Part shown: positions 26,701 to 37,826 of the stretch, one piece after another
Layout of the letters: the number at the start of each line of letters is the position of its first letter
Numbering within the stretch: the first letter of the stretch is position 1
From: Mesaphorura yosii
Lineage: Eukaryota; Arthropoda; Collembola; Poduromorpha; Tullbergiidae
Reading direction: 5' to 3'
Assembly (NCBI GenBank): GCA_009869945.1
Contig: WIXG01000248.1
Location: 53,549 to 117,548, forward strand
Length of the DNA: 64,000 bases
The notes under the pieces: model-generated
Databases searched by the model: none
Told to the model about the DNA's origin: nothing
What the model saw: only the letters and a program-made list of their open reading frames with translations
Program-made: the position numbers and the translations under genes

Positions 26701-29700
26701 AGGCAAATGCATAGAATCCTTAAATTGACCACCGACTTAATTGAAGGAAAAATCATCATGCGATGTTGGCCTGTTGGCTCTTCACAAGCTAGAAATTCCG
26801 AACAAGTACCCCAGTGGTCGTGGCAAATGAATTTATTCAATTGGCCAATTGCGAGGTTGCGACTACTAGATTCCATTTTTACAATTGCATTTTGCCCTAA
26901 TTTCATCTCTTATACACCATCGAACTTCCGGAACTTCAGATGCCCGCGTAATTGAATTATTTCAACTATGATGCATCAAAGTGACATAAATCCAATTGCA
27001 GGAATTATTAGCATGTATGCAGCTCCCGCCGTCAGCGGCTCGGGCTCGACCATGAAACGAAAAACAGAAATTCGCATTCGTCATGTGAGTCAGACTCATG
27101 TCAACATTGTGGGAACGGCGTTGGCGGTGAGACTCGTGAGACGTTGTCTGTTTTTGCCATTTCCGATTTTAGTCTGCCTGGTCTGCCTGTCACAATAAAA
27201 ATTTAGTATGTACACAGCTGATGACAATAAATAAATAATTTGTTCTTGGTCTCTGGAACTGGAACCCACAAAAACAAGAACATGAGCATGAATACTCGAG
27301 AGGACAACAGGATGAACGCTGAAGCAAATCCATTAACTGTAGGCAAGTACACTCGCGCCAAGGATCGCACTCATCGTCCATCCAGGAAACAAACCTCGAA
27401 ATGGAGTGAAGCAAGCGGGACGGAAAGTACATTTGCGGTATCGTATATCATGACACGATGTACGGCCCCTGGATTGTCAACAGTGTAGTGTCAAATAAAT
27501 CAATATCAAATAGCAAATTGTTCGAAATCTATTTGTCAGGGCTAAAATAATATTAATTTTGTCGACACAAAATAAATTGAAGTTGTCGGTTCTGGTAAAA
27601 TTAAGCGTGAGTCACCGGGCAGATGTCAACGAACGTGCTAAAGCGCCAGTAACGTTAAACTATTTGATATTTGGACCAACGATTATATTCATTTAACCAT
27701 GTCATTTGTCGTAATATGGAAAGTAATCCTGTCAATTGTGCCGCGTGCCGGTTCAGATCATATTATAATGTTGTCGCTTGGCTTGATGTTTCGTTCATTG
27801 CATTACGTTAATAAAAGTCAAAATCCATTTCTTTTCATTCGCTATTCGCGTCTCCTACTATAAAGCGAGACTAGCGAGAGCAGTATCGCGTATCACAGCA
27901 GCGAGAGTCAGCCAGTACGAGGAATTCCACATTACGTGATATGGTACATAACACCGTAAAATAACTGTATAATTTCACTGAGTGCACTTGTACTCAAACG
28001 CGTGGTAGCCTACTTGTCGTTCTCCGCTCTTGTGAGCAGTGAACATTTGAACCTAATCTAAACAAGTCTATTTAGTCTATGTTATTAAGCTGGCTGTGGC
28101 TGAGTCAACGATCACACCATGCATACCACGAGCACGAGCCATGCAATTTTGCGAAGTGTGTTATTCAAAACCAAAATAACACTAGACTTCCTGTGAGCAG
28201 TCTGCTTAACTTTACTATTCGCCAAACCTTGTATGACTGAGAAATAAATGCGCGTGGACTTTCCTACGGTTAGTACAGCAGAGGAGAGTGGAGTATGGAG
28301 AATTGCGAATATGGGTTTGCTAATTTGTGCAAATTAAGTTTTGTACATTTTCTTCTCTAAAAGAAGCCATCACTCGCACCCGAGCTTATCTCAACGGAAT
28401 CTTGTTGCGGTCTGCGGTGTGGGACGAGAATGAAACCAAAAGTGCAACTGCAGCAGCCACTATCATCCGTCATGCCATGCCGAATGAAAGAATCCTGGAC
28501 GAAAGACAAGTTCCTGTTCGAAAATAGCATCAGATGCTTTGCTCGCTGGTAATCTCAAGTCCCACGAACCAAGATCACAAACAAGAATAAATTAACATGA
28601 CGCATGGTTGGTGCACATTGCACATTAAGTCATACCATGTGATTAGCATGGCCCAGGTGCCAGCAGGTTGGCAGGTACTGAGGAGTGAGTATAGCTGGAT
28701 TGGGTGTATGGTATTTAGGCGTTTTCAAGGTCTGCTCGCCTTTAGCGGTATAAAGATTTGCATAAACTTGTCATTAATTGTAATGAAAATGGACAATACT
28801 TGAGAATCAGATTCTTTAGACTTTCAGTGGAATGAGAATGATTCTCACTTGTACGAATTAATGGAATAGAGTGATTTATTTTCTACACCACTGACTGACA
28901 GCAAACTAGAATGGATGTTAACCTACCTATTTACTGCTGGGCACTACACATTTGCAATTGCATTGTACCATTTCCACGTTTCCACGAGAATTTCATGCGA
29001 ATAATTGAAGGGCCAAGTTTGTGATGTTGCTAATTTCTAGCCCAGCACTTACACACACGCAGTGACTGTCACAGCGTTCGTACAATAGTGTACTATGGTG
29101 TAGGTCGGTCAATCTGTTCAATTCTGGAGAAATTCTTTGTCCCCATGCTCACGTATCCCGTTTATCCATTTCCAGTGGCTTCATCCGGTGGAGTTTAGCA
29201 GTACAGCCGAGACTCGGAGTCATGCCATAGAAGATGAGACCTTTGGAATTGGAATCAGATGGACTTTTCACTCATCATCCCTCTTACGCTCTACTTGGTT
29301 CTAAGATCTTATGATGTCTCTTACTGTCAAATGTCAATTAGCAGTACTTTGGAATCTGGTCTTGAGTGGACTTGAGGACTCCTTATAATTAACGTGTCAC
29401 AACCAGAAACCACTAATCGTAAAGGCGAAATTACAAAATGCACTTTAAGTCACTAATCTCACTCACTGAAGTCGATTATATAAATCTCTTCTATTTACCC
29501 GTCAAGGACAGGAAGATCTAGCGCATCGAATGGTAAATGAATTCCAAATTCTAGCCCGGCGTTCTTGGCTCTTATTCCAGTCCAAACTCTTCGGTCAAAT
29601 GTACGCCATCGCCCAATGTTTACAAAAAGGCCAGTTGATGAGAGCAATTCGAACTAAAAGTTGTTGACGTTCGAGGCTTAAATCTGGCAGCAGCCTAGTT

Positions 29701-30337
29701 TTCCTTTATGCGGCCTAAACCATAAACTTAAATTCCTTTGAACTTAACAGGGAAACACAAAACAACACACGACACTCATACGCACATCGAGGTACTCGCG
29801 AACTTCTCATGAGAAGTACCAATGTGCAACTAAATCGTACGGACTATGTTCACATTTGGCACGAACGGTCGGCACGGCCTACACATGTACGCTTTGTGTT
29901 ATGAAATTGAATACAACAAAATGTGCGGGCGTTGCGTTGAAGAAAGCATAATGGGAAAGCAGGTTGAATTGGAGTCAACACAAACCACAAGCAAGCACAA
30001 GTGCAAGGTGTATATTGTATATCCACTTTGCTGTTTACAAAAGTGCACCCCATGTCATCTGTTGATTCAAGGGCCCGAAATCCGAAACCAAGCTCATCGT
30101 AGAGAAAGTTTCCAAACACCAAAAATATACTCGACTCCGAAATAATTGTGAAATACATCAGAGTGTTGCAATCTTCTATGCAAGAGGGGTTAATTCAGTG
30201 CGCACCACCAGAGTCAGTCAGCAATCGGTAACACAAATTGCAAATTACTCGCTTCAAAACCATTGAGAACTTATATAATCCCGCCTGATTTACAGGTTTC
30301 GCCAAAATTTCGTACACTGCGTTGCAATCCAGTGATA
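17793..30337. other. Long region without a convincing gene (12.5 kb)
   Basis: All frames here are broken into short open frames without recognisable domains, splice continuity or homologous motifs, on both strands. It lies between the divergently transcribed flippase (leftward) and RBM18 (rightward). It therefore probably contains their promoters, non-coding first exons and regulatory DNA. A splice-acceptor-like TTTACAG ends at 30295, 42 bp before the RBM18 ATG, and suggests an intron in the RBM18 leader. No tRNA, rRNA, known microRNA or transposase was recognised. Confidence 0.5.
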
Positions 30338-31221
30338 ATGGATGCTTCTAAGGAAGGATCTGCATTCAGAACGTCGAAGGAATCCAAGACAGAAGAGGAC
30401 TCGTCAAAAGGTACTACTGTAAATGAGGAGACAAACTCCAGAAGATTGTGGATTGGCAATCTTGATTTAAAGATGACAGAGTAAGTTGAGCTCAAAAATA
30501 AAAGTCATTTTAGTAAGGAGGTAAAATGTTTCAATCAATCTAATGTGGACTGCATTTGTTCTTTATTATGGGTTTCATCTGTTAAAACTGGTCCAACAAT
30601 ACGGCGACATAGATCACTTCGATTTTTTATTTCATCGTACGCCGGGTCCGAATTATGGGCTCCCAAGAGGATACGCCTTTGTAACATTTAAGCAAATTGA
30701 AGATGCGGAGAAATGTTTGAAGAAACTAAATGGCAAGAAAGTGCTTGACAAATTCATTGCTGTTCGATGGGCACAACAAACTACCTACAATTATCCAGTA
30801 AGTGTCACGGGCACAACATGCAACATTTCTTAGATTCGCCTTTAAATGCCTCACTTTGTATTTAATTGTTCGTGCGTTTTAGGACGAGGAGGATAAGATA
30901 AAGGAAAGACTGAAGGTACCAGCATTGGGTGATCTGTCCTCAACAGGGACAAGAGGTAGCTCGGGTGCAAGGTCATCAGAAAAGCAGGGAACAAGTAATA
31001 CGGCTGTCAGCAAAGACAAAAAGATCCAGGATATTGAAGCCAAGCTGAAGGCCATGGAGAGGGACGCGCTGACATTTAATCTGACTGGTACGGGCACCAC
31101 CAAGAAGGACGCGGGTACAAAATGTGCAAAACCCAGTGGGAGCATCGTACAACATACATACTCTCGTCAAAACTTACAGAGGCCTCACTACAATAAACCT
31201 TACACCAGGAGAAAGTACTGA
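30338..31221 (+). CDS. RBM18: Probable RNA-binding protein 18, single RRM
   Basis: This is a small nuclear-type RNA-binding protein with one RRM; its biochemical role is poorly known. Three exons (30338-30480, 30572-30797, 30883-31221) give 235 residues against about 190 in vertebrates. The RRM covers about residues 35-118, with RNP2 LWIGNL and RNP1 RGYAFVTF, and an RBM18-type helix reading MTE-FHLLKLVQQYGD across the first junction. After the RRM comes AVRWAQQ, then a low-complexity linker, a family-type IEAKLKAM helix, and a basic C-terminus ending PYTRRKY, resembling the RBM18 end. The first intron has a normal GTAAGT donor, but the only phase-compatible 3' end that restores the conserved helix is ...TTATTATGG, a GG dinucleotide (see findings). 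The ATG at 30338 lies shortly after an acceptor-like TTTACAG, so the in-frame ATG at 30263 is probably intronic. Confidence 0.85.
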
Positions 31222-31320
31222 TTACATAAGTTAAATCTCTGCCCTGCAATTATGGATCTCAATCTCAATGTTGATATGGCGAGTTTTGCGAGCAATTTTT
31301 CATGTATTACTTGACGCAAG

Positions 31321-31326
31321 AATAAA
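31321..31326 (+). terminator. Poly(A) signal of RBM18
   Basis: AATAAA lies 99 bp after the RBM18 stop codon. Confidence 0.55.
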
Positions 31327-31498
31327 CATCTTTTTGACAATGCATTATTGCTAATGAAAGTAAATCTAGTTAAGGCAAGCGTCAGGTAGCGTGTTTGATA
31401 GGGGCACCTCCACCAGATGACCTTAGTTACAGCACCAACGAGGCGGACAAAGCGAAATGAAAGTTCCACACGGAACTACTTTGCGCCACAACTATCCG

Positions 31499-31765
31499 CC
31501 AGAATTGAGTGGGGTTAAGTTTGCTGGAATCTCAGATATCTGGGTCGCAGGACTTACTGCTCCTTTTCCTCGAAAATTGTGACTGCGAGAGCTGACAGAT
31601 GATCCAAATCAGAAAATGTGCAAATGTAAGTAAAAAAAATGATTGAGAATCAGTAGCGATTCGCTGGAACGGTTTTCTGGAAAAAGGGTCAGCATCCCAT
31701 CCCAGCAGCATGTTGTATTCCCAGATATCTGGGAATACAACAAACTTAATCCCACTAAATTCTGG
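31499..31765. mobile_element. Non-autonomous inverted-repeat element (MITE-like)
   Basis: The ends are inverted copies of about 46 bp differing at roughly five or six positions. Both begin CCAGAATT and contain TTAAGTTTG and AGATATCTGGG. The interior is about 175 bp and non-coding. TA lies four bases outside each end, compatible with but not proving Tc1/mariner-type target duplication. No transposase is present. No second copy was noticed in the window. Confidence 0.6.
31711..31742. repeat. Perfect 32-bp palindrome inside the right terminal repeat
   Basis: The sequence is its own reverse complement over 32 bases, centred between 31726 and 31727 on CCAGATATCTGG. The left terminal repeat keeps only the central AGATATCT core of this palindrome. 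Confidence 0.9.
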
Positions 31766-32407
31766 TCAATATTGAAGGAGGAGATAGTTTGAGCTGAAAG
31801 TGATATTTATAATGGGACTTCTTATCTCAACTTCAACTATTTAATCGCCCTGACGGCCGCGTTAATTTCACATGTAACTTCCAATGATTATAAGCATCAG
31901 AATTTTCAGCTAAAGAAAGTCCGACGCTCAAATACTCGACCACCGCTGGAACCCGGAATTGAAATCGATTGCTTGTTTTGGTTTCCGTAATAAACTGCAG
32001 TTGTGTTCTCAGGTATGTAAATTAAAAACAAGGGAAGGGAAGTTGCAATTTTGAATTCGCTTGTAGAGGGAAGATATTGAAGCTTTCGAAATAATCGAAG
32101 AACATAATTTATTTGTGGTTTGACACTGTCGTCATTACAGTTTCAATCTTTTCACTTGATCACTTGTCACCTTCAGATAATACATCAATGACATGAAATA
32201 GCTTCTGCTTAAATTCATGTCAATAATCAAATCAGGGATAGGAAGCCGAAGAAAGGGATAAAGCGACGAGACGAGGGCGAAAAGAACGGGTAGCTGGAAC
32301 GCATAAATATTGGTCATCTTACAGTTTTTAAGGTACGCCGACTCGAAGGAATACGCATTCTGAGACAATAATGAAGACGCTGATTGCATTGTGTTGTACC
32401 CGTTAGA

Positions 32408-35077
32408 ATGAGTCAAAATTCAACGAACGCGGCGTCTTCTCGCTCGAGTGGATCTACAAATTCGACCCACAACAACGCAGGAGGTGCAGGAAATGGTCTA
32501 TATTCATTTCGCCCACGCCGCGTTAATTCCCCAGAAGTTGTTACGTTAGACAACGAAGATGACGACGTGGTCGAAGTTTCTGGCCTGGCTGAAGTGCCAC
32601 TGAAGCCCAAGCTGTCAATTATGTCGCCCATCATGAAGAACGAATCGAAGAACAAGAAACACGAGGTTGGCAGTCGCCAGCGACTAAGTTTTGGCTCCTA
32701 TTTTTCTAATGTCAGAAAGGAGAATCAAAGACCAGGAATGAAGTACCTGCTAGATGATGATGATGAAGATCTGGACATGGATATTGATAATGACATGGTG
32801 TATGAAGAACCTCAAGATGAAGAAGACATCATGGACATTGTGGAACCCGATTCGGCACGGGATAAAGGCAAAGAACGCGAAGAACAAGATGACTCAGAAC
32901 AAGAAGATCCAAAAGACCTGGAGGGAGCTGCTTTCCAGAGTCGATTTCCATTCGATAAGTTGTCCACCATCGAAGCTACCTTACTTCCCGACATCGCAAC
33001 GGCGGAAATGCCCACTCAAAAGCTGTATCTGTATTTAAGAAACCGCATACTGCAGCTATGGGTGGAAGACCCGAAAAAGGAGCTTACCATGGACTTCGTG
33101 TGGAAGCAACTGGAACCTCCGTACAATACCGACAAAATTCTTGTAAAACGAGTGTTCAACTTCTTGAACCGACACGGTTTTATAAACTTTGGGGCTTTCG
33201 AACAAATAACTGAAATCAAGCCAGGCAAAAAGAAGGTGATTGTCATCGGCGCAGGTGTTGCGGGATTGGCAGCTGCTCAGCAACTTCGAAGATTTGGGCT
33301 TCAAGTCACTGTTTTGGAATCGCGTCAGCGTGTCGGAGGGAGAATTGCTACATTCCGCAAGAATCAATTCTTAGCTGATTTGGGAGCGATGGTGGTAACA
33401 GGTCTGGGAGGCAATCCAATAACGATATTATCTAAACAGATAAAAATGGAGCTTCACAAGATTAAACCAAAGTGCCCGTTGTTTGAAGCTACTGGGAGGA
33501 CAGTTCCGAAGGAGAAAGATGAAAAAATTGAAAGGGAATTCAACCGCCTACTGGAAGCAACGAGTTATATTTCTCACCATTTGGACTTCAATTACGCAAA
33601 TGGCAAGCCAGTTTCGTTAGGAGAAGCTCTGGAATGGGTTATCAAGCTTCAAGAAAAAGCTGTTTTGGAGAAGAAAGTTGCCCATTACAACACATTGGTG
33701 AATCTGGTCAAGAAAATTAAAGAGAATGTAACAAAATCTCTTATTCTGAAAGACCAAGTAGAAGAGCGCCACAAAACCTATTCTGAGAAGAGAGAAATCC
33801 CTAAACGTGATGCGGTGGAAGAATTCGCCTACCGAGCAGCTGCCGTAGAGGTCCCAGATTTGGTCAAAGAGTATAACGATCTCCAGAAAGAACGAGAGGA
33901 GCTGGAAGCTGAGAAAGTGAAGTTGGAAGAAGAAGGAAACGTGCCGCCACAAGTGTACCTCTCAACAAACGATCGTCAGATTCTCGATTGGCATTTCGCA
34001 AATTTGGAATTCGCCAACGCAGCTCCGCTAAGCAACTTGTCACTCATGCACTGGGACCAAGATGATGACTTTGAGTTTAGTGGAAACCACCTTACCATAC
34101 GAAACGGGTATTCCTGTGTTCCACTAGCACTGTCGAAAGACTTGAACATCCAATACGGACGAGCTGTTCGTCACATCATCACGGAAAAGAATGGTGTGGA
34201 GGTCATCACGACTGATGCAGGAGGAGACACGTTAGACACCAAAGTTTTCGAGGCCGACGCTGTTCTGTGTACACTGCCGTTAGGAGTACTTCGACATTCT
34301 CACCAGTACTTCACTGGACTTATGGCCAAATTCGACGGATGTCCATCGATAAGCTTCAAGGCGATTTGCAACAACAACGTCGTACAATTCACTCCGCCGC
34401 TACCGAAATGGAAAACTGAAGCCATTATGAGACTTGGATTTGGAAATCTCAACAAAGTAGTCTTGTGCTTTGATCAAATATTTTGGGATACCAGCTCCAA
34501 TCTATTCGGTCATGTTGGCTCTACTACGTCGTCCAGAGGAGAGTTGTTCCTGTTTTGGAATTTGTATAATGCTCCTGTGCTCCTCGCACTTGTGGCTGGC
34601 GACGCCGCAGCTGTCATGGAAGACGTGGCGGATGATGTGGTCGTGGGTCGATGCCTTGCAGTCCTGAAGTCCATATTTGGCCTGAATGTTCCGCAACCCA
34701 GAGACACCGTAGTTACCAGATGGAAAAATGATCCATGGGCAAGAGGATCGTATTCATTCGTTGCAGTTGGAGCTTCTGGAAACGACTACGATCTACTGGC
34801 AGCGCCAATATCAATGACGGAGCCGACTCAAGTACCAAAAGAGAACACAGCTACCATGAGCTCCGAAGACCCCCACCGCCTATATTTTGCAGGTGAACAT
34901 ACAATTCGAAACTATCCAGCAACAGTGCATGGTGCACTCTTGTCAGGATTGCGAGAGGCCGGAAGAATTGCTGACGAACTGATTGGACGCTCATACACTG
35001 TGTCAGCAGTCACTGGCAAAGTTTCTCTTCCATTTGGAGTGTCAACTCCCCATTCAAGCTCTTCCAAATCCAAATAA
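32408..35077 (+). CDS. KDM1A: Lysine-specific histone demethylase 1 (LSD1/KDM1A)
   Basis: This FAD-dependent amine oxidase removes methyl groups from histone H3 Lys4, usually in a CoREST-type complex. It is one uninterrupted exon of 889 residues. In order: an acidic disordered N-terminus (to about 180), the SWIRM domain (about 180-275), a Rossmann FAD-binding motif [13 protein letters not shown] (about 280-292), and the first oxidase half. A coiled-coil Tower insertion follows (about 410-515), then the second oxidase half with [28 protein letters not shown], and [11 protein letters not shown] carrying Lys683, equivalent to the catalytic Lys661 of human LSD1. [17 protein letters not shown] and [15 protein letters not shown] close the FAD site. 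About 28 extra residues (630-657) follow GVLR, where vertebrate LSD1 has only a few. The in-frame ATG at 32384 would add eight residues and may lie upstream of a splice acceptor. The tower supports KDM1A over KDM1B. Confidence 0.95.
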   Translation: MSQNSTNAASSRSSGSTNSTHNNAGGAGNGLYSFRPRRVNSPEVVTLDNEDDDVVEVSGLAEVPLKPKLSIMSPIMKNESKNKKHEVGSRQRLSFGSYFSNVRKENQRPGMKYLLDDDDEDLDMDIDNDMVYEEPQDEEDIMDIVEPDSARDKGKEREEQDDSEQEDPKDLEGAAFQSRFPFDKLSTIEATLLPDIATAEMPTQKLYLYLRNRILQLWVEDPKKELTMDFVWKQLEPPYNTDKILVKRVFNFLNRHGFINFGAFEQITEIKPGKKKVIVIGAGVAGLAAAQQLRRFGLQVTVLESRQRVGGRIATFRKNQFLADLGAMVVTGLGGNPITILSKQIKMELHKIKPKCPLFEATGRTVPKEKDEKIEREFNRLLEATSYISHHLDFNYANGKPVSLGEALEWVIKLQEKAVLEKKVAHYNTLVNLVKKIKENVTKSLILKDQVEERHKTYSEKREIPKRDAVEEFAYRAAAVEVPDLVKEYNDLQKEREELEAEKVKLEEEGNVPPQVYLSTNDRQILDWHFANLEFANAAPLSNLSLMHWDQDDDFEFSGNHLTIRNGYSCVPLALSKDLNIQYGRAVRHIITEKNGVEVITTDAGGDTLDTKVFEADAVLCTLPLGVLRHSHQYFTGLMAKFDGCPSISFKAICNNNVVQFTPPLPKWKTEAIMRLGFGNLNKVVLCFDQIFWDTSSNLFGHVGSTTSSRGELFLFWNLYNAPVLLALVAGDAAAVMEDVADDVVVGRCLAVLKSIFGLNVPQPRDTVVTRWKNDPWARGSYSFVAVGASGNDYDLLAAPISMTEPTQVPKENTATMSSEDPHRLYFAGEHTIRNYPATVHGALLSGLREAGRIADELIGRSYTVSAVTGKVSLPFGVSTPHSSSSKSK

Positions 35078-35316
35078 TGAGTGGTAAATCTTCACGATTA
35101 CTTATCCTTGCATAGCGAAGAAACCGATTAACTGAAATACTATGTTCTGTTTCATTTTCAGGCAGAGATTAAAAAATTCGATTCAACACAGCAACAACAG
35201 TCTAGAGTTACCTTCGAATTTGATTGAACTGATTACACGCGTTAATGTAAATGTACGAGAGAAATTAATTTACTTTAGGCCAAAGTTGTCATTGTCACTT
35301 CAGGAATTTATGTCTA

Positions 35317-35322
35317 AATAAA
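35317..35322 (+). terminator. Poly(A) signal of KDM1A
   Basis: AATAAA lies 240 bp after the KDM1A stop codon. Confidence 0.55.
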
Positions 35323-36160
35323 CGTTCCTTCCTTCATTGGTTTCGAAAACGGAATCGAATAATTTAGCAAAAGACGAAGCCGATCTCATTCTCATTGTGA
35401 ACTCGTAAGGTGACCTTCACATTAACAGAATGAACCCTGAGAAAAGACTGCACCCGTTGTTTGTAAGCTGTGAGAAAATGAATTGCAATTTATTTGAAAG
35501 TTTAGGCATTGATTAGTGATTACTAATTACTACGAATTGCAGTTAATATTCGCGATCACTTTGTGAGGGAGCAGTTAATTTCAAAATCTGGAAGAAATGT
35601 ACATGATGCCTGCCGTACGCACCTTGAAGGTCAAATCGCGAACACTTTATCTCTCATGGACGTCATAGACCAAATATCGTTCATGCGATCTACTGGCAGT
35701 TATTTGCTGAAAGGGCAAAGTACGCTAATTTTTCGTACTTTGGATCCAATCGCACTCCAGTCAATATTTATACAGTTTGAAATTTGGGAGCCTACTGCTT
35801 TTAGCCACGAGTGTCACGAACCCCTTGTCACTGCCTGCAGTTAATTTAATAGTTTAAACGAACGCCACGAGAAATTCTATCTCAATTCCAAATTCCAAGG
35901 TGCAAGTCCTTGGAATGGAAAAATTAGTAAATAGAAGCAGGAACTTGATAAAAGCGAGTCAGTTTCATGCAAGCTCAAACTCCAACGTTCATAAATGCAT
36001 TTACTTAACCGTCGTACATTTAAATGCCCAGCGCAGTTTTGCACTCCACCCGACTCGGTCAACACAAGGAACAGTTTAAATGTTTCAACATATGGATCTT
36101 TCTGGCGTTCTAATAACTTCATTGTTAACACACGTGGAGAAAACTCGAAATCGTTTTTCA

Positions 36161-36166
36161 TATAAA
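36161..36166 (+). promoter_or_regulatory. TATA box of the secreted six-cysteine protein gene
   Basis: TATAAA in the context CATATAAATACG lies 79 bp before the start codon. This leaves room for a start site about 30 bp downstream and a short 5' UTR of about 50 bp, typical of a highly expressed secreted-protein gene. Confidence 0.5.
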
Positions 36167-36244
36167 TACGACTACCAATTGGCAAGCTTCATTTCAAATC
36201 TGAAAGTACCTCAGACTGAGAGCAACTGACAGCGAGAATTGATC

Positions 36245-37475
36245 ATGTCGCCGAGGCTCATTCTTGCCTTTTTCTTCCTGGGTGTGGCTGTTAACGCCCA
36301 ACAGACGCAATGGACCAACTTGAAAGGTAAGAATTGACTCTGATAATCTTTGATATTCCATGGAATCCTGTTCAACTTTTCTGTTCTCTTTTGCAGTGCA
36401 TTTCAGCTTGAATCCACTATCCAAGTACTACTATCAGACACAGCCAAGACAAATTTCATCTCAGAAGGCAAATTCCTGGACCAACCTCAGTGGGAATGAC
36501 TGCACGAATGGCGGAAAATACTATGGATTCCGCTACATTGAGAACGCTGAATCCCCTGGCATGGCTCTCCTATACGACGTGCAAGGAACGATCGCTGGTA
36601 TCCAGATGATCGTAAGTTCTAGAAATTCAGACACAGCTAAGTCATTTGCTCATTCACCCATTTTCTTCAGTTGGATAAAGCCACAATTGAAACCAACAAC
36701 GACTACAACTTTAGCGCTGTTCCAATTTACAACCCGGACACGCTCAATGGCCAAGACGTGTATGTCCTTACTGCGTACTTTGTAGATCCAGGTGATACTT
36801 TCAGCCATTTGAACCTTTAAGTGAAGGGTCTTGTTATGTATTTTGTACGATTTTTTATCAGCAATCATTTGCACGACCGGCAGAGCCAGCTCTGACTTAT
36901 CCTCCTCCGGCACCGGAACTGTCCTCCAAGTGCAAAATGGAACCACGCCTGACAACCTGCTCCTGATGCCTCGTGACAGAGCGACAGCAATTTCCCAAGG
37001 ATGGTCCAAGAACCAATGCTTCATAGGAATGGGTAATTACATTTTATTATTTTTACATTATAGCCATTTTCATCCAAGCGATGTATCACATTGTGAATTG
37101 GCTACATCAGGTTACCACAACTTCTACAAAGTAGAGGAAATTGGTCCCAAGAACTGTCTGGAAACGGTTCCATTGTTTAACTTGTACGATAGCAAAGGCT
37201 ATCAAATTGGATTCGGGTTCGCCGCGACAGGAAAGGTCGTACAATCTCACTTTGAGAATCCATCGGCAAATGCTGTCAAGGTAAGCTCAGGAGCGGTCAA
37301 ATCAGACATAAATTCTATGTCTAAATGGTCTCTTTCATGACTTTTTACCATATTTTAGTCAATCATTGGACCAACGGTGCCACAGTGCTTGTTGGACAAG
37401 GCCGATTATCCAGGACTCACCACCATGCACGTCTTCTTCACTGACTACCCAAACCTGTACGCGTGCATCTTGTAA
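36245..37475 (+). CDS. Secreted six-cysteine protein, unnamed family
   Basis: Six GT-AG exons (36245-36326, 36397-36611, 36671-36791, 36862-37032, 37111-37280, 37359-37475) join in frame to 291 residues. Residues 1-18 (MSPRLILAFFFLGVAVNA) form a clear signal peptide. The mature protein has six cysteines (in NDCTNG, IICTTG, NQCFIG, KNCLET, PQCLLD, YACIL), enough for three disulfides, and no transmembrane segment. Motifs such as GYHNFY, ETVPLFNLYD and IGFGFAATGK, and the ending TMHVFFTDYPNLYACIL, recall an uncharacterised family of secreted arthropod proteins; that link is from memory and unverified. A TATA box and a nearby poly(A) signal fit a compact, well-expressed gene. No enzyme motif was seen and no function is assigned. 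Confidence 0.8.
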
Positions 37476-37583
37476 GCTACTGAAGCTGAAACTGAAAAGG
37501 GTTCAACGCTGGCTATAACAAAAATTCAAAGCTATCGAAACGAATTCTAGACGAAACGAAAACTCGTTCTAGAGGATCTATTG

Positions 37584-37589
37584 AATAAA
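37584..37589 (+). terminator. Poly(A) signal of the secreted six-cysteine protein gene
   Basis: AATAAA lies 108 bp after the stop codon at 37475. Confidence 0.6.
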
Positions 37590-37826
37590 TCTTCCTTCAT
37601 TTACTGCATAAAATCGTTGAAATCACTTTTTGCAACAAAGATTCTCTTCTCATTCTCCTTCTCGAAAAGAATTGGGCGCGTTCCTCGACTTTGCTCATGA
37701 GATGATCCTGATCGTGAAATCGCGATTCTAATTTCCAGAGAGTTGCGAATTGCTTTGCGTAATTATAACTTTTAATTCAGTGGATAAACAAGTTGCATTT
37801 TTAGCACGTAAGAACCTGCCCGCACA

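Larger units (their letters stand above)
31222..32407. other. Intergenic region between RBM18 and KDM1A
   Basis: This contains the RBM18 poly(A) signal, an inverted-repeat element (31499-31765) and the KDM1A leader. CCCGTTAG directly before the KDM1A ATG resembles a splice acceptor, so a 5' UTR intron is possible. Confidence 0.5.
35078..36244. other. Intergenic region after KDM1A
   Basis: A GT (GTAAATC) at about 35084 and a TTTTCAG ending at 35161 could bound a 3' UTR intron of KDM1A. No protein gene was recognised; the short open frames lack domains. Confidence 0.4.

Noticed and set aside
26601-26955. Open frames of about 100 residues on both strands at the same place
   Set aside because: Overlap on both strands without domains suggests chance lack of stops.
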